This document shows positions 17,909 through 26,143 of a stretch of 64,000 bases of DNA, in pieces; the stretch's first letter is position 1, and every line of letters starts with the position of its first letter. The stretch is from contig CP102593.1 in the NCBI GenBank assembly GCA_025666215.1, forward strand, positions 1,439,001-1,503,000, given 5' to 3'. The translations under genes and the position numbers were made by a program. The DNA comes from Xanthomonas campestris pv. phormiicola. Its GTDB lineage: Bacteria > Pseudomonadota > Gammaproteobacteria > Xanthomonadales > Xanthomonadaceae. Under the pieces are notes generated by a model. The model saw nothing but the letters and a program-made list of their open reading frames with translations. It searched no databases and was not told the origin of the DNA.

Positions 17909-19686
17909 GAAGCCTCCTGCCAGCTGCGCGACAATCGCATCGCGGCGATGATCAGGCCGACATGCGAATAGGTCTGCGGGAAATTGCCCCAGGCCTCGCC
18001 GCCGTCGAACGCCAGGTCCTCCGACAGCAGGCCCAGGTGGTTGCGGCGCGCGAGGATGCGCTCGAACAGCTCGCGCGCCTCGTCCTTGCGCCCGATCGCG
18101 GCGAGCGCGTCGATGTACCAGAACGTACAGATGGTGAAGCTGGTTTCCGGCGCGCCGAAATCGTCCGGCGCCACGTAGCGGTACAGCGCGTCGCCGTGCT
18201 TGAGGTCGCGGCCGATCGCCTCGACCGTGGCGACGAAGCGCGCATCGTCCGGGGCGATGAAGCCGATGTCGGCCAGCAACAGCAGCGAGGCGTCCAGGCG
18301 GTGGCCGTTGAAGGTGTCGGTGAAATGGCCGCGCTCGGCGCTCCAGGATTCGGCCAGCACCCGCGCATGGATGCTGTCGGCGCGTTCGCGCCAGTACGCC
18401 ACGCGCGCGTCCAGGCCCAGCCGCGCGGCGATCTTGGCCAGGCGGTCGCAGGCCGCCCAGCACATCGCGCTGGTATACGTGTGCACCTCGGCGCGGCCGC
18501 GGAATTCCCACAGCCCGGCGTCGGGCACGTCGTGCAGCGCGAACGCGCGCTCGCCCAGCGGCTCCAGGCGCAGGAAGGTGTCGGCATCGCCCGGATCCTT
18601 CAGGCGCAGATCGAAGAACAGTTGCGTGGAGGCCAGCACCACGCTGCCGTACACGTCGTGCTGCTTCTGGATCCAGGCCAGGTTGCCGCGCCGTACCGGG
18701 CCCATGCCGCGGTAGCCGGCCAGCGACGGGACTTCGTGTTCTTCCAGCGCCGCCTCGAAGCCGATGCCGTACAGCGGCTGCAGGCTGCCGTCGGTGGTGG
18801 CGATGTTGAAGATGTAGCCGAGGAACTGCTCCATGGTGCGGGTGGCGCCGAGCCGGTTCAGCGCGCGCACCACGAAGGCGGCGTCGCGCAGCCAGCAATA
18901 GCGGTAGTCCCAGTTGCGCGGGGTGTCCGGCGCTTCGGGGATGGAGGTGGTCATCGCCGCGATGATCGCGCCGCTGTCCTCGTACTGGCACAGTTTCAGG
19001 GTGATCGCGCTGCGGATCACCGCGTCCTGCCAGTCCAGCGGCACCGACAGGTAGCGCACCCACTCGCGCCAGTATTCCTCGGTGCGTTCCTGCGCTTCCT
19101 GGATGTAGCCGGTCAGCGAACGGGTCAGCGATTCGTCCACGCCGAGCATCAGGTTGACCGGGTGGCTGAGCACGAACGGCAACTCGTCGCGGATGAAGCG
19201 CACCGGCACGTCGGTGGTCAGGCGCAGGGTGAACTCCGGCAGCAGCCAGCGCACGTGGTTGCTGCCCCAGGTGCTTTCCGGCTGGCGCGCGCCCCAGTCG
19301 GCCAGCGGCCGCGCCAGCACGCGGATGCGCGGGTTGCCGGCCAGCGGCCGCACCTGGCGGATGATGCTGACCGGCCGGTAGAAGCGGCCGTGGTTGCGCC
19401 AGCGCGGCGCGAAGTCGATCACTTCCACCGCGCCGCCGTGCGCGTCGCGCAGCACGGTGCGCAGGATCGCGGTGTTGGCCAGGTAGTGCTGCTCGCTGTC
19501 GGCGAAATCCTCCAGCTCGATGCTGAAGTCGCCGCCGGCGTGGTCGCGCGGCGACAGCAGCGCGCAGAACGCCGGATCGCCGTCGAAGGCCGGCAGGCAG
19601 CTCCACACCACGCGTGCCTGTTTGTCGACCAGCGCGCCGAAACTGCCGTTGCCGATCACGCCGAGGTCGAGAGTGGGGGAGCTCAT
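17905..19686 (-). CDS. GH15-family glycoside hydrolase in the trehalose operon
   Basis: This glucoamylase-like (alpha/alpha toroid) enzyme has 593 residues from the ATG at 19686, preceded by AGGA. An ATG at 19737 would overlap the otsB stop as ATGA and add 17 residues. The N-terminal beta domain has LGVIGNGSFGALVDKQARVVW; the barrel has NWDYRYCWLRDAAFVVRAL, a family signature, and LLSEDLAFDGGEAWGNFPQTYSH near the end, where the catalytic glutamates lie. GH15 members of this type include bacterial and archaeal trehalases as well as glucoamylases. Sandwiched between otsB and otsA with overlapping ends, its substrate is likely trehalose, a related glucoside, or an alpha-glucan linked to trehalose metabolism. 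Confidence 0.88.
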   Translation of the reverse strand: MSSPTLDLGVIGNGSFGALVDKQARVVWSCLPAFDGDPAFCALLSPRDHAGGDFSIELEDFADSEQHYLANTAILRTVLRDAHGGAVEVIDFAPRWRNHGRFYRPVSIIRQVRPLAGNPRIRVLARPLADWGARQPESTWGSNHVRWLLPEFTLRLTTDVPVRFIRDELPFVLSHPVNLMLGVDESLTRSLTGYIQEAQERTEEYWREWVRYLSVPLDWQDAVIRSAITLKLCQYEDSGAIIAAMTTSIPEAPDTPRNWDYRYCWLRDAAFVVRALNRLGATRTMEQFLGYIFNIATTDGSLQPLYGIGFEAALEEHEVPSLAGYRGMGPVRRGNLAWIQKQHDVYGSVVLASTQLFFDLRLKDPGDADTFLRLEPLGERAFALHDVPDAGLWEFRGRAEVHTYTSAMCWAACDRLAKIAARLGLDARVAYWRERADSIHARVLAESWSAERGHFTDTFNGHRLDASLLLLADIGFIAPDDARFVATVEAIGRDLKHGDALYRYVAPDDFGAPETSFTICTFWYIDALAAIGRKDEARELFERILARRNHLGLLSEDLAFDGGEAWGNFPQTYSHVGLIIAAMRLSRSWQEAS

Positions 19687-19733
19687 GGAGGAAGCAGGTC
19701 CTTGTGCGGGGTGAGTGTTCGTGAGCGCTGCGC

Positions 19734-20486
19734 TCATGCGGCGTTGTCGCGCAACCAGGCGTGCACGCCGCGCGGATCGGGCAGGGCGAACGTCGCCGCG
19801 CTGTGTTCGCGCGCGCCGACCAGCACGCTCCAGCCGCCGGCGGCATTGGCCGCGGCGAAGCCGAACTCGTCGGTGAGGTCGTCGCCGACGAACACCGGGC
19901 GGCGGCCCTGGAACGGCGGCTGCTGCAGCAGCGCGGTCAGCGCCAGGCCCTTGTCGCTGCCCTCGGGCACGAACTCGACCACGTGGTCGCCGGGCTGCAG
20001 GCGGTAGCCGGGCAGCGCATCGATCTGCGCCTGGGCGAAGGCCAGGACCTGCGGCCCGGCCTGCGGCGCGGCGCGCCAGTGCAGCGCCAGGCTGGCGCCC
20101 TTGTCTTCGACCAGCACGCCGGGATGCGCCTGGCGCAGGTGCGCGGCGCGTTGGTGCAAGCCGTGCAGCCACTGCGAAGTATCGGCCGGCATCGCCGCGC
20201 GGGCATTGATGTCGCTGCGCAGTTCGTGGCCGTGCAGGCCGGCGGCCGGCAGGCGCAGCGGCGCGAACAGCGCGTCCAGTTGCGCCAGCGGCCGCCCGCT
20301 GACCAGGGCCAGCGCGCCGTGCAGGCGCTGGCTGATGCGCGCGATCGCCTCGCGCACCTCGGGCAGCAGGTGCACGCCGTCGGGGCGATCGGCGAATTCG
20401 ATGAGGGTGCCGTCCACGTCCAGGAACAATGCGCAGGCATCGTCCAGGCGCGGCGGCGGCGGTCGGAGGGGGAGCGCGTCTGCCAT
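19734..20486 (-). CDS. otsB: Trehalose-6-phosphate phosphatase OtsB
   Basis: OtsB removes phosphate from trehalose 6-phosphate. The 250-residue protein is a HAD-superfamily phosphatase with motif I FLDVDGTLIEF (nucleophile Asp23, general acid Asp25), motif II ALVSGRPLAQLD, motif III lysine in GSDKGLALTALL and motif IV VFVGDDLTDEFGF. It is the first gene of the otsB-GH15-otsA operon. Upstream lies a 234-bp spacer full of GGGAAT-type repeats. Confidence 0.95.
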   Translation of the reverse strand: MADALPLRPPPPRLDDACALFLDVDGTLIEFADRPDGVHLLPEVREAIARISQRLHGALALVSGRPLAQLDALFAPLRLPAAGLHGHELRSDINARAAMPADTSQWLHGLHQRAAHLRQAHPGVLVEDKGASLALHWRAAPQAGPQVLAFAQAQIDALPGYRLQPGDHVVEFVPEGSDKGLALTALLQQPPFQGRRPVFVGDDLTDEFGFAAANAAGGWSVLVGAREHSAATFALPDPRGVHAWLRDNAA

Positions 20487-20519
20487 GCGTTCATGATGAA
20501 CGAGACAGCGTTAGGGCCA

Positions 20520-20715
20520 AGTGGAGTGGGGGCTGGGAATCGGGAATGGGGAGTCGGGAATGGGAAAGGCAGGAGCGTTGGCTCCTGATCCATCCCTATT
20601 CCCTTCCGTTGTCAGGAATCGGGATGGAGAAACGGGGAATGGGATAGCAAAAGCGGGAGCCGACGCGCGGCTCTTGCTTTTACCCATTCCCTATTCCCGT
20701 TTCCCCATTCCCCAC
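20520..20715. repeat. GGGAAT-type short degenerate repeats
   Basis: The spacer between otsB and the TonB receptor consists largely of short degenerate units such as GGGAATCGGGAATGGGGAG and the inverse ATTCCCGTTTCCCCATTCCC. Both orientations occur (20527-20580 and 20615-20713), so the spacer can fold into an imperfect long hairpin, and the G-rich part has runs able to form a G-quadruplex. It is the same family as the repeats at 145-177 and 23880-23912. Confidence 0.75.
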
Positions 20716-20720
20716 CTTCG

Positions 20721-23159
20721 TCAGAAGGTAAACCGCACGCGCCCGTAGTAGTAAGCGCCATTGCTGCCGATCGGCGACAGCACGTCGTAGGGTAGGTTGC
20801 CGAAGTAGTAGATGTCGGTGTTGGAGCGGTCGGAGTAGTTGTCGGTGAGGTTCTGCCCGCCCAGCGCCACGCTCCACTGCGGGGTGATGCGGTACTCGAC
20901 CTCGGCGTCGAGCTGCCACTCGGCGCCGTAGGTCTGCCGCGGCACGTAGCCGTCGCCGAAGTCGAACACGCGGGTGGCGCTGCCGTAGCGGCTGAGGCGG
21001 GTCTGCAGCGCCCAGCGGTCGTTGCTCCAGTTCGCCGCGAACTGGGCGCGGGTGCGCGGCGCGGCGTCGGTCAGGGTGTTGCTCTCCTCCACGCCGAACA
21101 GCACGTAGTCCGGGTTCAGCGCCAGCAGCTGCGCCGGCGTGGCGACCAGGTTCTTCAGCTCGGTCTTGGCGTAGCTCCAGGTGCCGGTCAACTGCAGCTG
21201 ACCGTCGCCCAGCGCCTGCCGCCAGTTGCTGACCAGTTCCGCGCCGCGGGTGCGGGTGTCGGCGGCGTTGACGAAGAAGCTGGCGCTCTGCAGGCCGGTG
21301 ACGCCGAAGTTCTGCGCCACGAACGCGGTCAATGCATCGCCGCTGATGTCTTCGGACAGCGCGATGCGGTCGTCGATGTCGATCTGGAACAGGTCCAGCG
21401 ACAGGTCGAAGTGCGAACCGATGCGGCTGGTGAAGCCGAAGCTGTAGTTGACCGACTTCTCCGGCTTCAGGTCTTTCGCGCCAAGCGCCTGCGCGATCGG
21501 ATTGTTGACCGACAGCAACCGGCCCTGCAGCAGCTGGCCGGCCGCGTCGTAGCCGGTGGAGGTGGCTTCGTAACCGATCTGGCTCAGCGACGGTGCGTGG
21601 AAATTGTTGGAGATCGCGCCGCGCAGCGCGAACGCCGGCACGAACTCGTAGCGCGCGGCCAGCTTGCCGGTCAGTTCGCCGCCGAAATCCTGGTAGTGCT
21701 CGTAGCGCGCGGCCAGGTCGGTGGAGAACTTGTCGCCGAACTGGCTGGACACGCTGGCGTAGGCGCTGGCAACGTTGCGCGACAGGTCGGCCGCGTCCTG
21801 CGGGGTCAGCCCGCCGCCGGCCTGGGCGCCGGTAGGACGGTCGGTATAGGCGCCGGCGGCATAGCTGGCCGGATCGCCGGGACGGGTGCGGTAGTGCTCG
21901 CGGCGGAACTCCACGCCGCTGCCGACGGTGTGGGTGGCGCCGGCGGCGTCGAAGCTGCGGCTCAGGTCCAGGTTGGCCACGCTCTGCTCGAAGGCGTAGT
22001 CGCCGGTCTTGAAGCGGGTCGGGCTGCCCGGGCCGAGCGAGGCGTTGAGCGAGTTCTTCAGCCGGTAGGTGAAGTCGTTGCGGCCGTAGTCGACACTGGC
22101 GTCGTAGGCCCACTCGCCCCATTGCCCACGCGCGCCGGCCACGCTCTGGATGTCGCGGTTCTCGCCCAGCGACACCGGGCGGTAGCCGTTCGGGTAGACC
22201 TGGGTCCAGTTGGCGTCGCTGTCCGGATAGCGGAAGTAGTTGGCGCCCTGCGTGTCGCGCTGGTTGTAGGTGCCGAAGAAATAGAACTCGCTGCTCTGGC
22301 CGAACGGCAGCTTGCCGTTGATCCAGGCGTTGAGGTCCTTGCTGGCGCCGTCGCCGAGCACGTAGTTGCGCTTGCCGGCCAGGGCCAGATTGGCCGGGGT
22401 CTGCGCCTCGAACGGCGGGATCTGGTCGTAGCCGGCGCGGTTGGTGCCCTCGCGGTTCTTCAGTTCCAGGCCGACCTTGAAGAAGCCGCCGTCCTCGCCC
22501 AGGCGGGTACCGACCTTGGCGCTGGCGTAGCTGGTCTGGCCGTCGGTGACGGTGCGGTCGATCGGCTTCACGTCGGTGTGGTTGGCGCCGAAGCTGGCTT
22601 CCAGCGCGCCGCTGTCCGGATCGTCGTCGAGGATCACGTTGATCACCCCGGCCACCGCGTCCGAGCCGTACTGCGCGCCGGCGCCGTCGCGCAGCACTTC
22701 GATGCGCTTGATCGCGCTGATCGGGATCGAATTGAAGTCCACCGGGGTGGTGCCCTTGCCGATCTTGCTGTCGGTGTTGACCAGCGCCGAGGTGTGGCGG
22801 CGCTTGCCGTTGACCAGCACCAGCACCTGGTCGGGCGAGAGCCCGCGCAGCTGCGCGGCGCGGATGTGGTCGGCGCCGCCGGAGTTGGACTGGCGCGGGA
22901 AATTGAACGACGGCAGCAGCGCCTGCAGCGCGCTGCCCAGTTCGCCGTTGACCACGCCGGCCTTGCGGATGTCCTCGGCGCTGAGCACGTCCACCGGCGC
23001 GGTGGACTCGAGCACGGTGCGGCCGCTGGCGCGGGTACCGGTGACGATCACCGTGTCCAGGTTGGTCGCGGTGCCGGGATCGGCCTGCTGGGCCAGGGCG
23101 GGGGCCGACAGGGCCAGGGCGATGGCCAGGCTCAGCGGCCGGGCGAACGGGTACGACAT
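20721..23159 (-). CDS. TonB-dependent outer membrane receptor
   Basis: This 812-residue receptor has a signal peptide ending SAPALAQQ and a TonB-box-like LDTVIVTGTRASGR. The plug domain contains AQLRGLSPDQVLVLVNGKRRH and IEVLRDGAGAQYGSDAVAGVIN, and the barrel ends in an aromatic strand (YYYGRVRFTF). The ATG at 23159 is chosen because the leader begins there. It is a paralogue of the receptor at 57736-60123, with the same plug motifs throughout. The ligand is unknown; no substrate-specific enzyme or regulator is adjacent, and no Fur box was seen upstream. Confidence 0.93.
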   Translation of the reverse strand: MSYPFARPLSLAIALALSAPALAQQADPGTATNLDTVIVTGTRASGRTVLESTAPVDVLSAEDIRKAGVVNGELGSALQALLPSFNFPRQSNSGGADHIRAAQLRGLSPDQVLVLVNGKRRHTSALVNTDSKIGKGTTPVDFNSIPISAIKRIEVLRDGAGAQYGSDAVAGVINVILDDDPDSGALEASFGANHTDVKPIDRTVTDGQTSYASAKVGTRLGEDGGFFKVGLELKNREGTNRAGYDQIPPFEAQTPANLALAGKRNYVLGDGASKDLNAWINGKLPFGQSSEFYFFGTYNQRDTQGANYFRYPDSDANWTQVYPNGYRPVSLGENRDIQSVAGARGQWGEWAYDASVDYGRNDFTYRLKNSLNASLGPGSPTRFKTGDYAFEQSVANLDLSRSFDAAGATHTVGSGVEFRREHYRTRPGDPASYAAGAYTDRPTGAQAGGGLTPQDAADLSRNVASAYASVSSQFGDKFSTDLAARYEHYQDFGGELTGKLAARYEFVPAFALRGAISNNFHAPSLSQIGYEATSTGYDAAGQLLQGRLLSVNNPIAQALGAKDLKPEKSVNYSFGFTSRIGSHFDLSLDLFQIDIDDRIALSEDISGDALTAFVAQNFGVTGLQSASFFVNAADTRTRGAELVSNWRQALGDGQLQLTGTWSYAKTELKNLVATPAQLLALNPDYVLFGVEESNTLTDAAPRTRAQFAANWSNDRWALQTRLSRYGSATRVFDFGDGYVPRQTYGAEWQLDAEVEYRITPQWSVALGGQNLTDNYSDRSNTDIYYFGNLPYDVLSPIGSNGAYYYGRVRFTF

Positions 23160-23397
23160 GGGGGCTCTCTCCTGCAGTGACGCAAAACCCGGCTGCGGCG
23201 GTGGTCCGTGCCGCGCAGGCGGAATGAATTTCGGGTACATCCATCCGGATGAAGCGATATATTATCTTATCGTTAACGCGGCCGCGAGCCGCCCTGTCCG
23301 CCGCGTTCGGCATGAGCTGATTCCCTGCGGTTATCGGGCGCGCGCTGCCGCGCTCGCCTACCATTCCGTCCTCCCGTTCCGCTTCCGAGACCTGCCG
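23160..23397. promoter_or_regulatory. Divergent promoter region, AT-rich
   Basis: The 238-bp space between the divergent receptor and DUF3574 genes has an AT-rich stretch around 23255-23277 (ATATATTATCTTATCGTTAA) that stands out in this GC-rich DNA and probably holds promoter elements. No exact boxes can be assigned. Confidence 0.4.
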
Positions 23398-23877
23398 ATG
23401 TTGCTGCGTGCCCCCTTGCTTGCCGTGTTCCTGGCCCTGACCGCCTGCGCCAGCGTCGCGCCGTCCGCTTCCACCGCGCCGGCCACCGTCGGCGCCGCCA
23501 TGCAGGGCGATGCCGCGCGGCCGGCGCAGGCCAGCGGCTGGGTGCGCAGCGAGCTGTACTTCGGCGTCGGCGAGGAGAGCGGCCCGGCCGATCGCCCGCA
23601 GGCCGAGCCGATCAGCGAGGCGCAATGGCGCGCGTTCCTGGACAAGCAGGTCACGCCGCGCTTCCCCGACGGCCTGACCGTGTTCGACGCCTACGGGCAG
23701 TGGCTGTTCCGCGGCGCCAAGGAGCCGAACCGGCTCAACACCAAGGTGCTGGTGATCCTGCACGAGGACACCCCGCAGCGCCGCGCCGACATCGAGGCGA
23801 TCCGGCTGGCGTGGAAGCAGGCCACCGGGCACCAGTCGGTGCTGTGGTCGCGGCAGCCGGTGGAGGTGTCGTTTTGA
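23398..23877 (+). CDS. DUF3574 domain lipoprotein
   Basis: This 159-residue protein has a short leader with lipobox LTACAS (Cys17) and then a single DUF3574 domain (SELYFGVGEESG, WRAFLDKQVTPRFPDGLTVFD and the final QSVLWSRQPVEVSF). The function of the family is unknown; members are small secreted or lipid-anchored proteins. The stop overlaps the likely TTG start of the GNAT gene, so the two are probably co-translated. Confidence 0.85.
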   Translation: MLLRAPLLAVFLALTACASVAPSASTAPATVGAAMQGDAARPAQASGWVRSELYFGVGEESGPADRPQAEPISEAQWRAFLDKQVTPRFPDGLTVFDAYGQWLFRGAKEPNRLNTKVLVILHEDTPQRRADIEAIRLAWKQATGHQSVLWSRQPVEVSF

Positions 23878-24386
23878 CGCCGGGACTCGGGACCGGGGAC
23901 TCGGGACCCGGAAAGGCAGGAGCGGCGGCGTTCGCGATTCGTCGGGACGACCTGTCCGGCGAGGCGGTGCGTGCGTTGCTGGCGTACCACCTACAGCAGA
24001 TGCATGCGCAGTCGCCGCCGGGCAGCGTGTATGCGCTGGACCTGTCAGGGCTGCAGCGCGCCGACGTGACCGTGTGGAGTGTCTGGCGCGGCGACGCGCT
24101 GGCCGCGGTCGGTGCGCTGCGCGTGCTCGACGATGGCGGCGGCGAACTGAAGTCGATGCGCACCCATCCGGACTTCCTGCGCCAGGGCGCGGCCGCGGCG
24201 CTGCTCGAGCACATCGTCGCCGCCGCACGCGCCGCCGGCCTGCAGCGGCTGAGCCTGGAGACCGGCAGCGGCGCGGCCTTCGACGCGGCGCTGGGCCTGT
24301 ACCGGCGACGCGGTTTCCGCAACGGGCCGGCGTTCGCCGATTACGTGCCGAGCGCGTTCAACCAGTTCCTGCATCTGGATCTGTAG
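23874..24386 (+). CDS. GNAT family N-acetyltransferase
   Basis: This is a 170-residue GNAT acetyltransferase with the acetyl-CoA region ELKSMRTHPDFLRQGAAAALLEHIV near the middle and a C-terminal ALGLYRRRGFRNGPAF, typical of the PhnO/YhbS-like branch. The TTG at 23874 is preferred: GGAGG lies seven bases upstream and the codon overlaps the DUF3574 stop. The first about 12 codons are made of the G-run repeat (GGGACTCGGGACC units), which may be a later insertion into the gene start. The acceptor substrate is unknown. Confidence 0.82.
   Translation: MTPGLGTGDSGPGKAGAAAFAIRRDDLSGEAVRALLAYHLQQMHAQSPPGSVYALDLSGLQRADVTVWSVWRGDALAAVGALRVLDDGGGELKSMRTHPDFLRQGAAAALLEHIVAAARAAGLQRLSLETGSGAAFDAALGLYRRRGFRNGPAFADYVPSAFNQFLHLDL
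23880..23912 (+). repeat. G-run repeat at the start of the GNAT gene
   Basis: Four GGG runs spaced by 3-4 bases (GGGACTCGGGACCGGGGACT and onward) fit the G-quadruplex pattern and lie only six bases after the TTG start codon on the coding strand. The same unit occurs in inverse orientation at 145-177. Confidence 0.75.
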
Positions 24387-24493
24387 CCGCGGCGCAGAGG
24401 CGCCGGCCGGGATGCTGCATCCCTGGTCGCGCGCCAATCCGCAAGCGCCGCTTCCATTACCATCCATCGATCCCTCACCTAGCCACCGCCCGC

Positions 24494-26092
24494 ATGCCCA
24501 GCACCGTTCCTGTTTCGTCGCGCCCGCGCTGGTTCGTCGCCGGCGACCTCAACGGGTTCTTCGGCCTGGTGGTCGACAACCTGTCGATCCTCGGCTTCAT
24601 CACCCTGGCCCTGGTCGGCCTGTTCCAGTTCCCGGCCGAGGTGATCTATACGCGGATGATTCCCGGCACCGCGTTCGGCGTGCTGATCGGCAACCTGCTG
24701 TACACCTGGATGGCGCGCCGGCTGGCCGCGCGCAGCGGGCGCAGCGACGTCACCGCGATGCCGCTGGGCCTGGACGCGCCGACCAGCATCGGCATGGCCC
24801 TGCTGGTGCTCGGCCCGGCCTTCGTGCGCTACAAGCAGCAGGGCCTGGACCCGCAGGCTGCGGCGCTCGCCACCTGGCACCTGGGCATGGCCGCGCTGGT
24901 GGTGATGGGCCTGCTGAAGACCGTGCTGTCGTTCTTCGGCGATGCGGTGACCCGCGCGTTGCCGCGGGCCGCGCTGCTCGGCTCGATCGCCGGCATCGCG
25001 CTGGTGCTGATGGGCTTCCTGCCGCTGCTGGAAACGCTGCGCGCGCCGCTGGTCGGGCTGGTGGTGCTGGGCCTGCTGCTGTACGTGCTGATCGCCAAGG
25101 GCCGGCTGCCGTACGGCCTGCCGGGGGGGCCGCTGGCGCTGCTGCTGGGCACCGGCCTGTACTACTGGTCGAACGCGGCCGGGTTCGGCATTCCCGGCTA
25201 CCAGGCGCCGCAGTGGGTGGCACCGCACCTGGTGCTGCCGTGGCCGAGCCTGGGCTTCGTCGCCGGCCTGGCCGACACCGTGCCGCTGCTGCCGCTGCTG
25301 CTGCCGTTCGGCCTGCTGATGGTGGTGGGCGGCATCAACGTCAGCGAGAGCGCGCGCGCCGCCGGCGACGACTACCGCACCCGCGACATCCTGCTGGTCG
25401 AGGCCTGCTCGACCCTGGTCGCCGGCATCTGCGGCGGCGTCGCCCAGACCACGCCCTACATCGGCCAGCCGGCCTACAAGCACATGGGCGCGCGCAGCGG
25501 CTACACGCTGCTGACCGGGTTGTTCATCGGCCTGGGCGGCATGCTCGGGCTGGTCGCCGGGCTGGTGCAATGGCTGCCGCTGGCGGTGCTGGCGCCGATC
25601 ATCGTGTACGTGGCCATCGACATCACCACCCAGGCGTTCCAGGCCACGCCCAAGCGCCATGCCGGGGCGATGGTGCTGGGCTTCCTGCCGTCGGTGGCCT
25701 ACCTGCTGGCGATCAAGGCGCCGGGCTGGATCCCGGCGGACAAGCTGGCCGCGCTGACCACCACGCTGGACGGCCACGGGTTGCCGGAGCTGGCGGTGAT
25801 CTTCACCCTGGGCAACGGCTTCATCATCACCGCGATGCTGTGGACCGCGGCGGTGGCGGCGATGGTCGATGGGCGCCTGCGCCGCGCCGCGGTGTTCCTG
25901 CTGGTGGCGGCCGCGCTGACCCTGTTCGGGCTGATCCATTCGGTGGATCCGCGCGGCGGCATCTACCTGCCGTGGACGCTGAGCGGGCTGCCCAAGCTGA
26001 TCGCCTGGCAGTTCGCCGGCGGCTACCTGGCCCTGGCCGCGCTGCTCGGCCTGCTGTCGCTGCAGAAGCCACGCGCGGTGCTGGTGGACTGA
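24494..26092 (+). CDS. NCS2-like permease
   Basis: This 532-residue integral membrane protein has about 12-14 hydrophobic helices and the look of the xanthine/uracil (NCS2/AzgA-like) transporter group: GDLNGFFGLVVDNLSILGFITLAL at the start, VTAMPLGLDAPTSIGMALLVL, LPFGLLMVVGGINVSESARAAGDDY and CGGVAQTTPYIGQPAYKHMGARSGY. The last resembles the NCS2 segment before helix 10. The substrate cannot be read from sequence; purine, pyrimidine or sulfate-like anions are all possible. It is a single gene, 107 bp after the GNAT gene. Confidence 0.8.
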   Translation: MPSTVPVSSRPRWFVAGDLNGFFGLVVDNLSILGFITLALVGLFQFPAEVIYTRMIPGTAFGVLIGNLLYTWMARRLAARSGRSDVTAMPLGLDAPTSIGMALLVLGPAFVRYKQQGLDPQAAALATWHLGMAALVVMGLLKTVLSFFGDAVTRALPRAALLGSIAGIALVLMGFLPLLETLRAPLVGLVVLGLLLYVLIAKGRLPYGLPGGPLALLLGTGLYYWSNAAGFGIPGYQAPQWVAPHLVLPWPSLGFVAGLADTVPLLPLLLPFGLLMVVGGINVSESARAAGDDYRTRDILLVEACSTLVAGICGGVAQTTPYIGQPAYKHMGARSGYTLLTGLFIGLGGMLGLVAGLVQWLPLAVLAPIIVYVAIDITTQAFQATPKRHAGAMVLGFLPSVAYLLAIKAPGWIPADKLAALTTTLDGHGLPELAVIFTLGNGFIITAMLWTAAVAAMVDGRLRRAAVFLLVAAALTLFGLIHSVDPRGGIYLPWTLSGLPKLIAWQFAGGYLALAALLGLLSLQKPRAVLVD

Positions 26093-26143
26093 CTGCGCGA
26101 CAATCGGCGCCGGCATCGCGCCGGCGCGCGATCGGAGAGCGGC

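Noticed and set aside
16541..19846. An apparent 1101-residue fusion covering otsA and the GH15 gene
   Set aside because: The upstream part is the GH15 gene in the wrong frame. Both genes have their own starts with ATGA overlaps, so no fusion exists.
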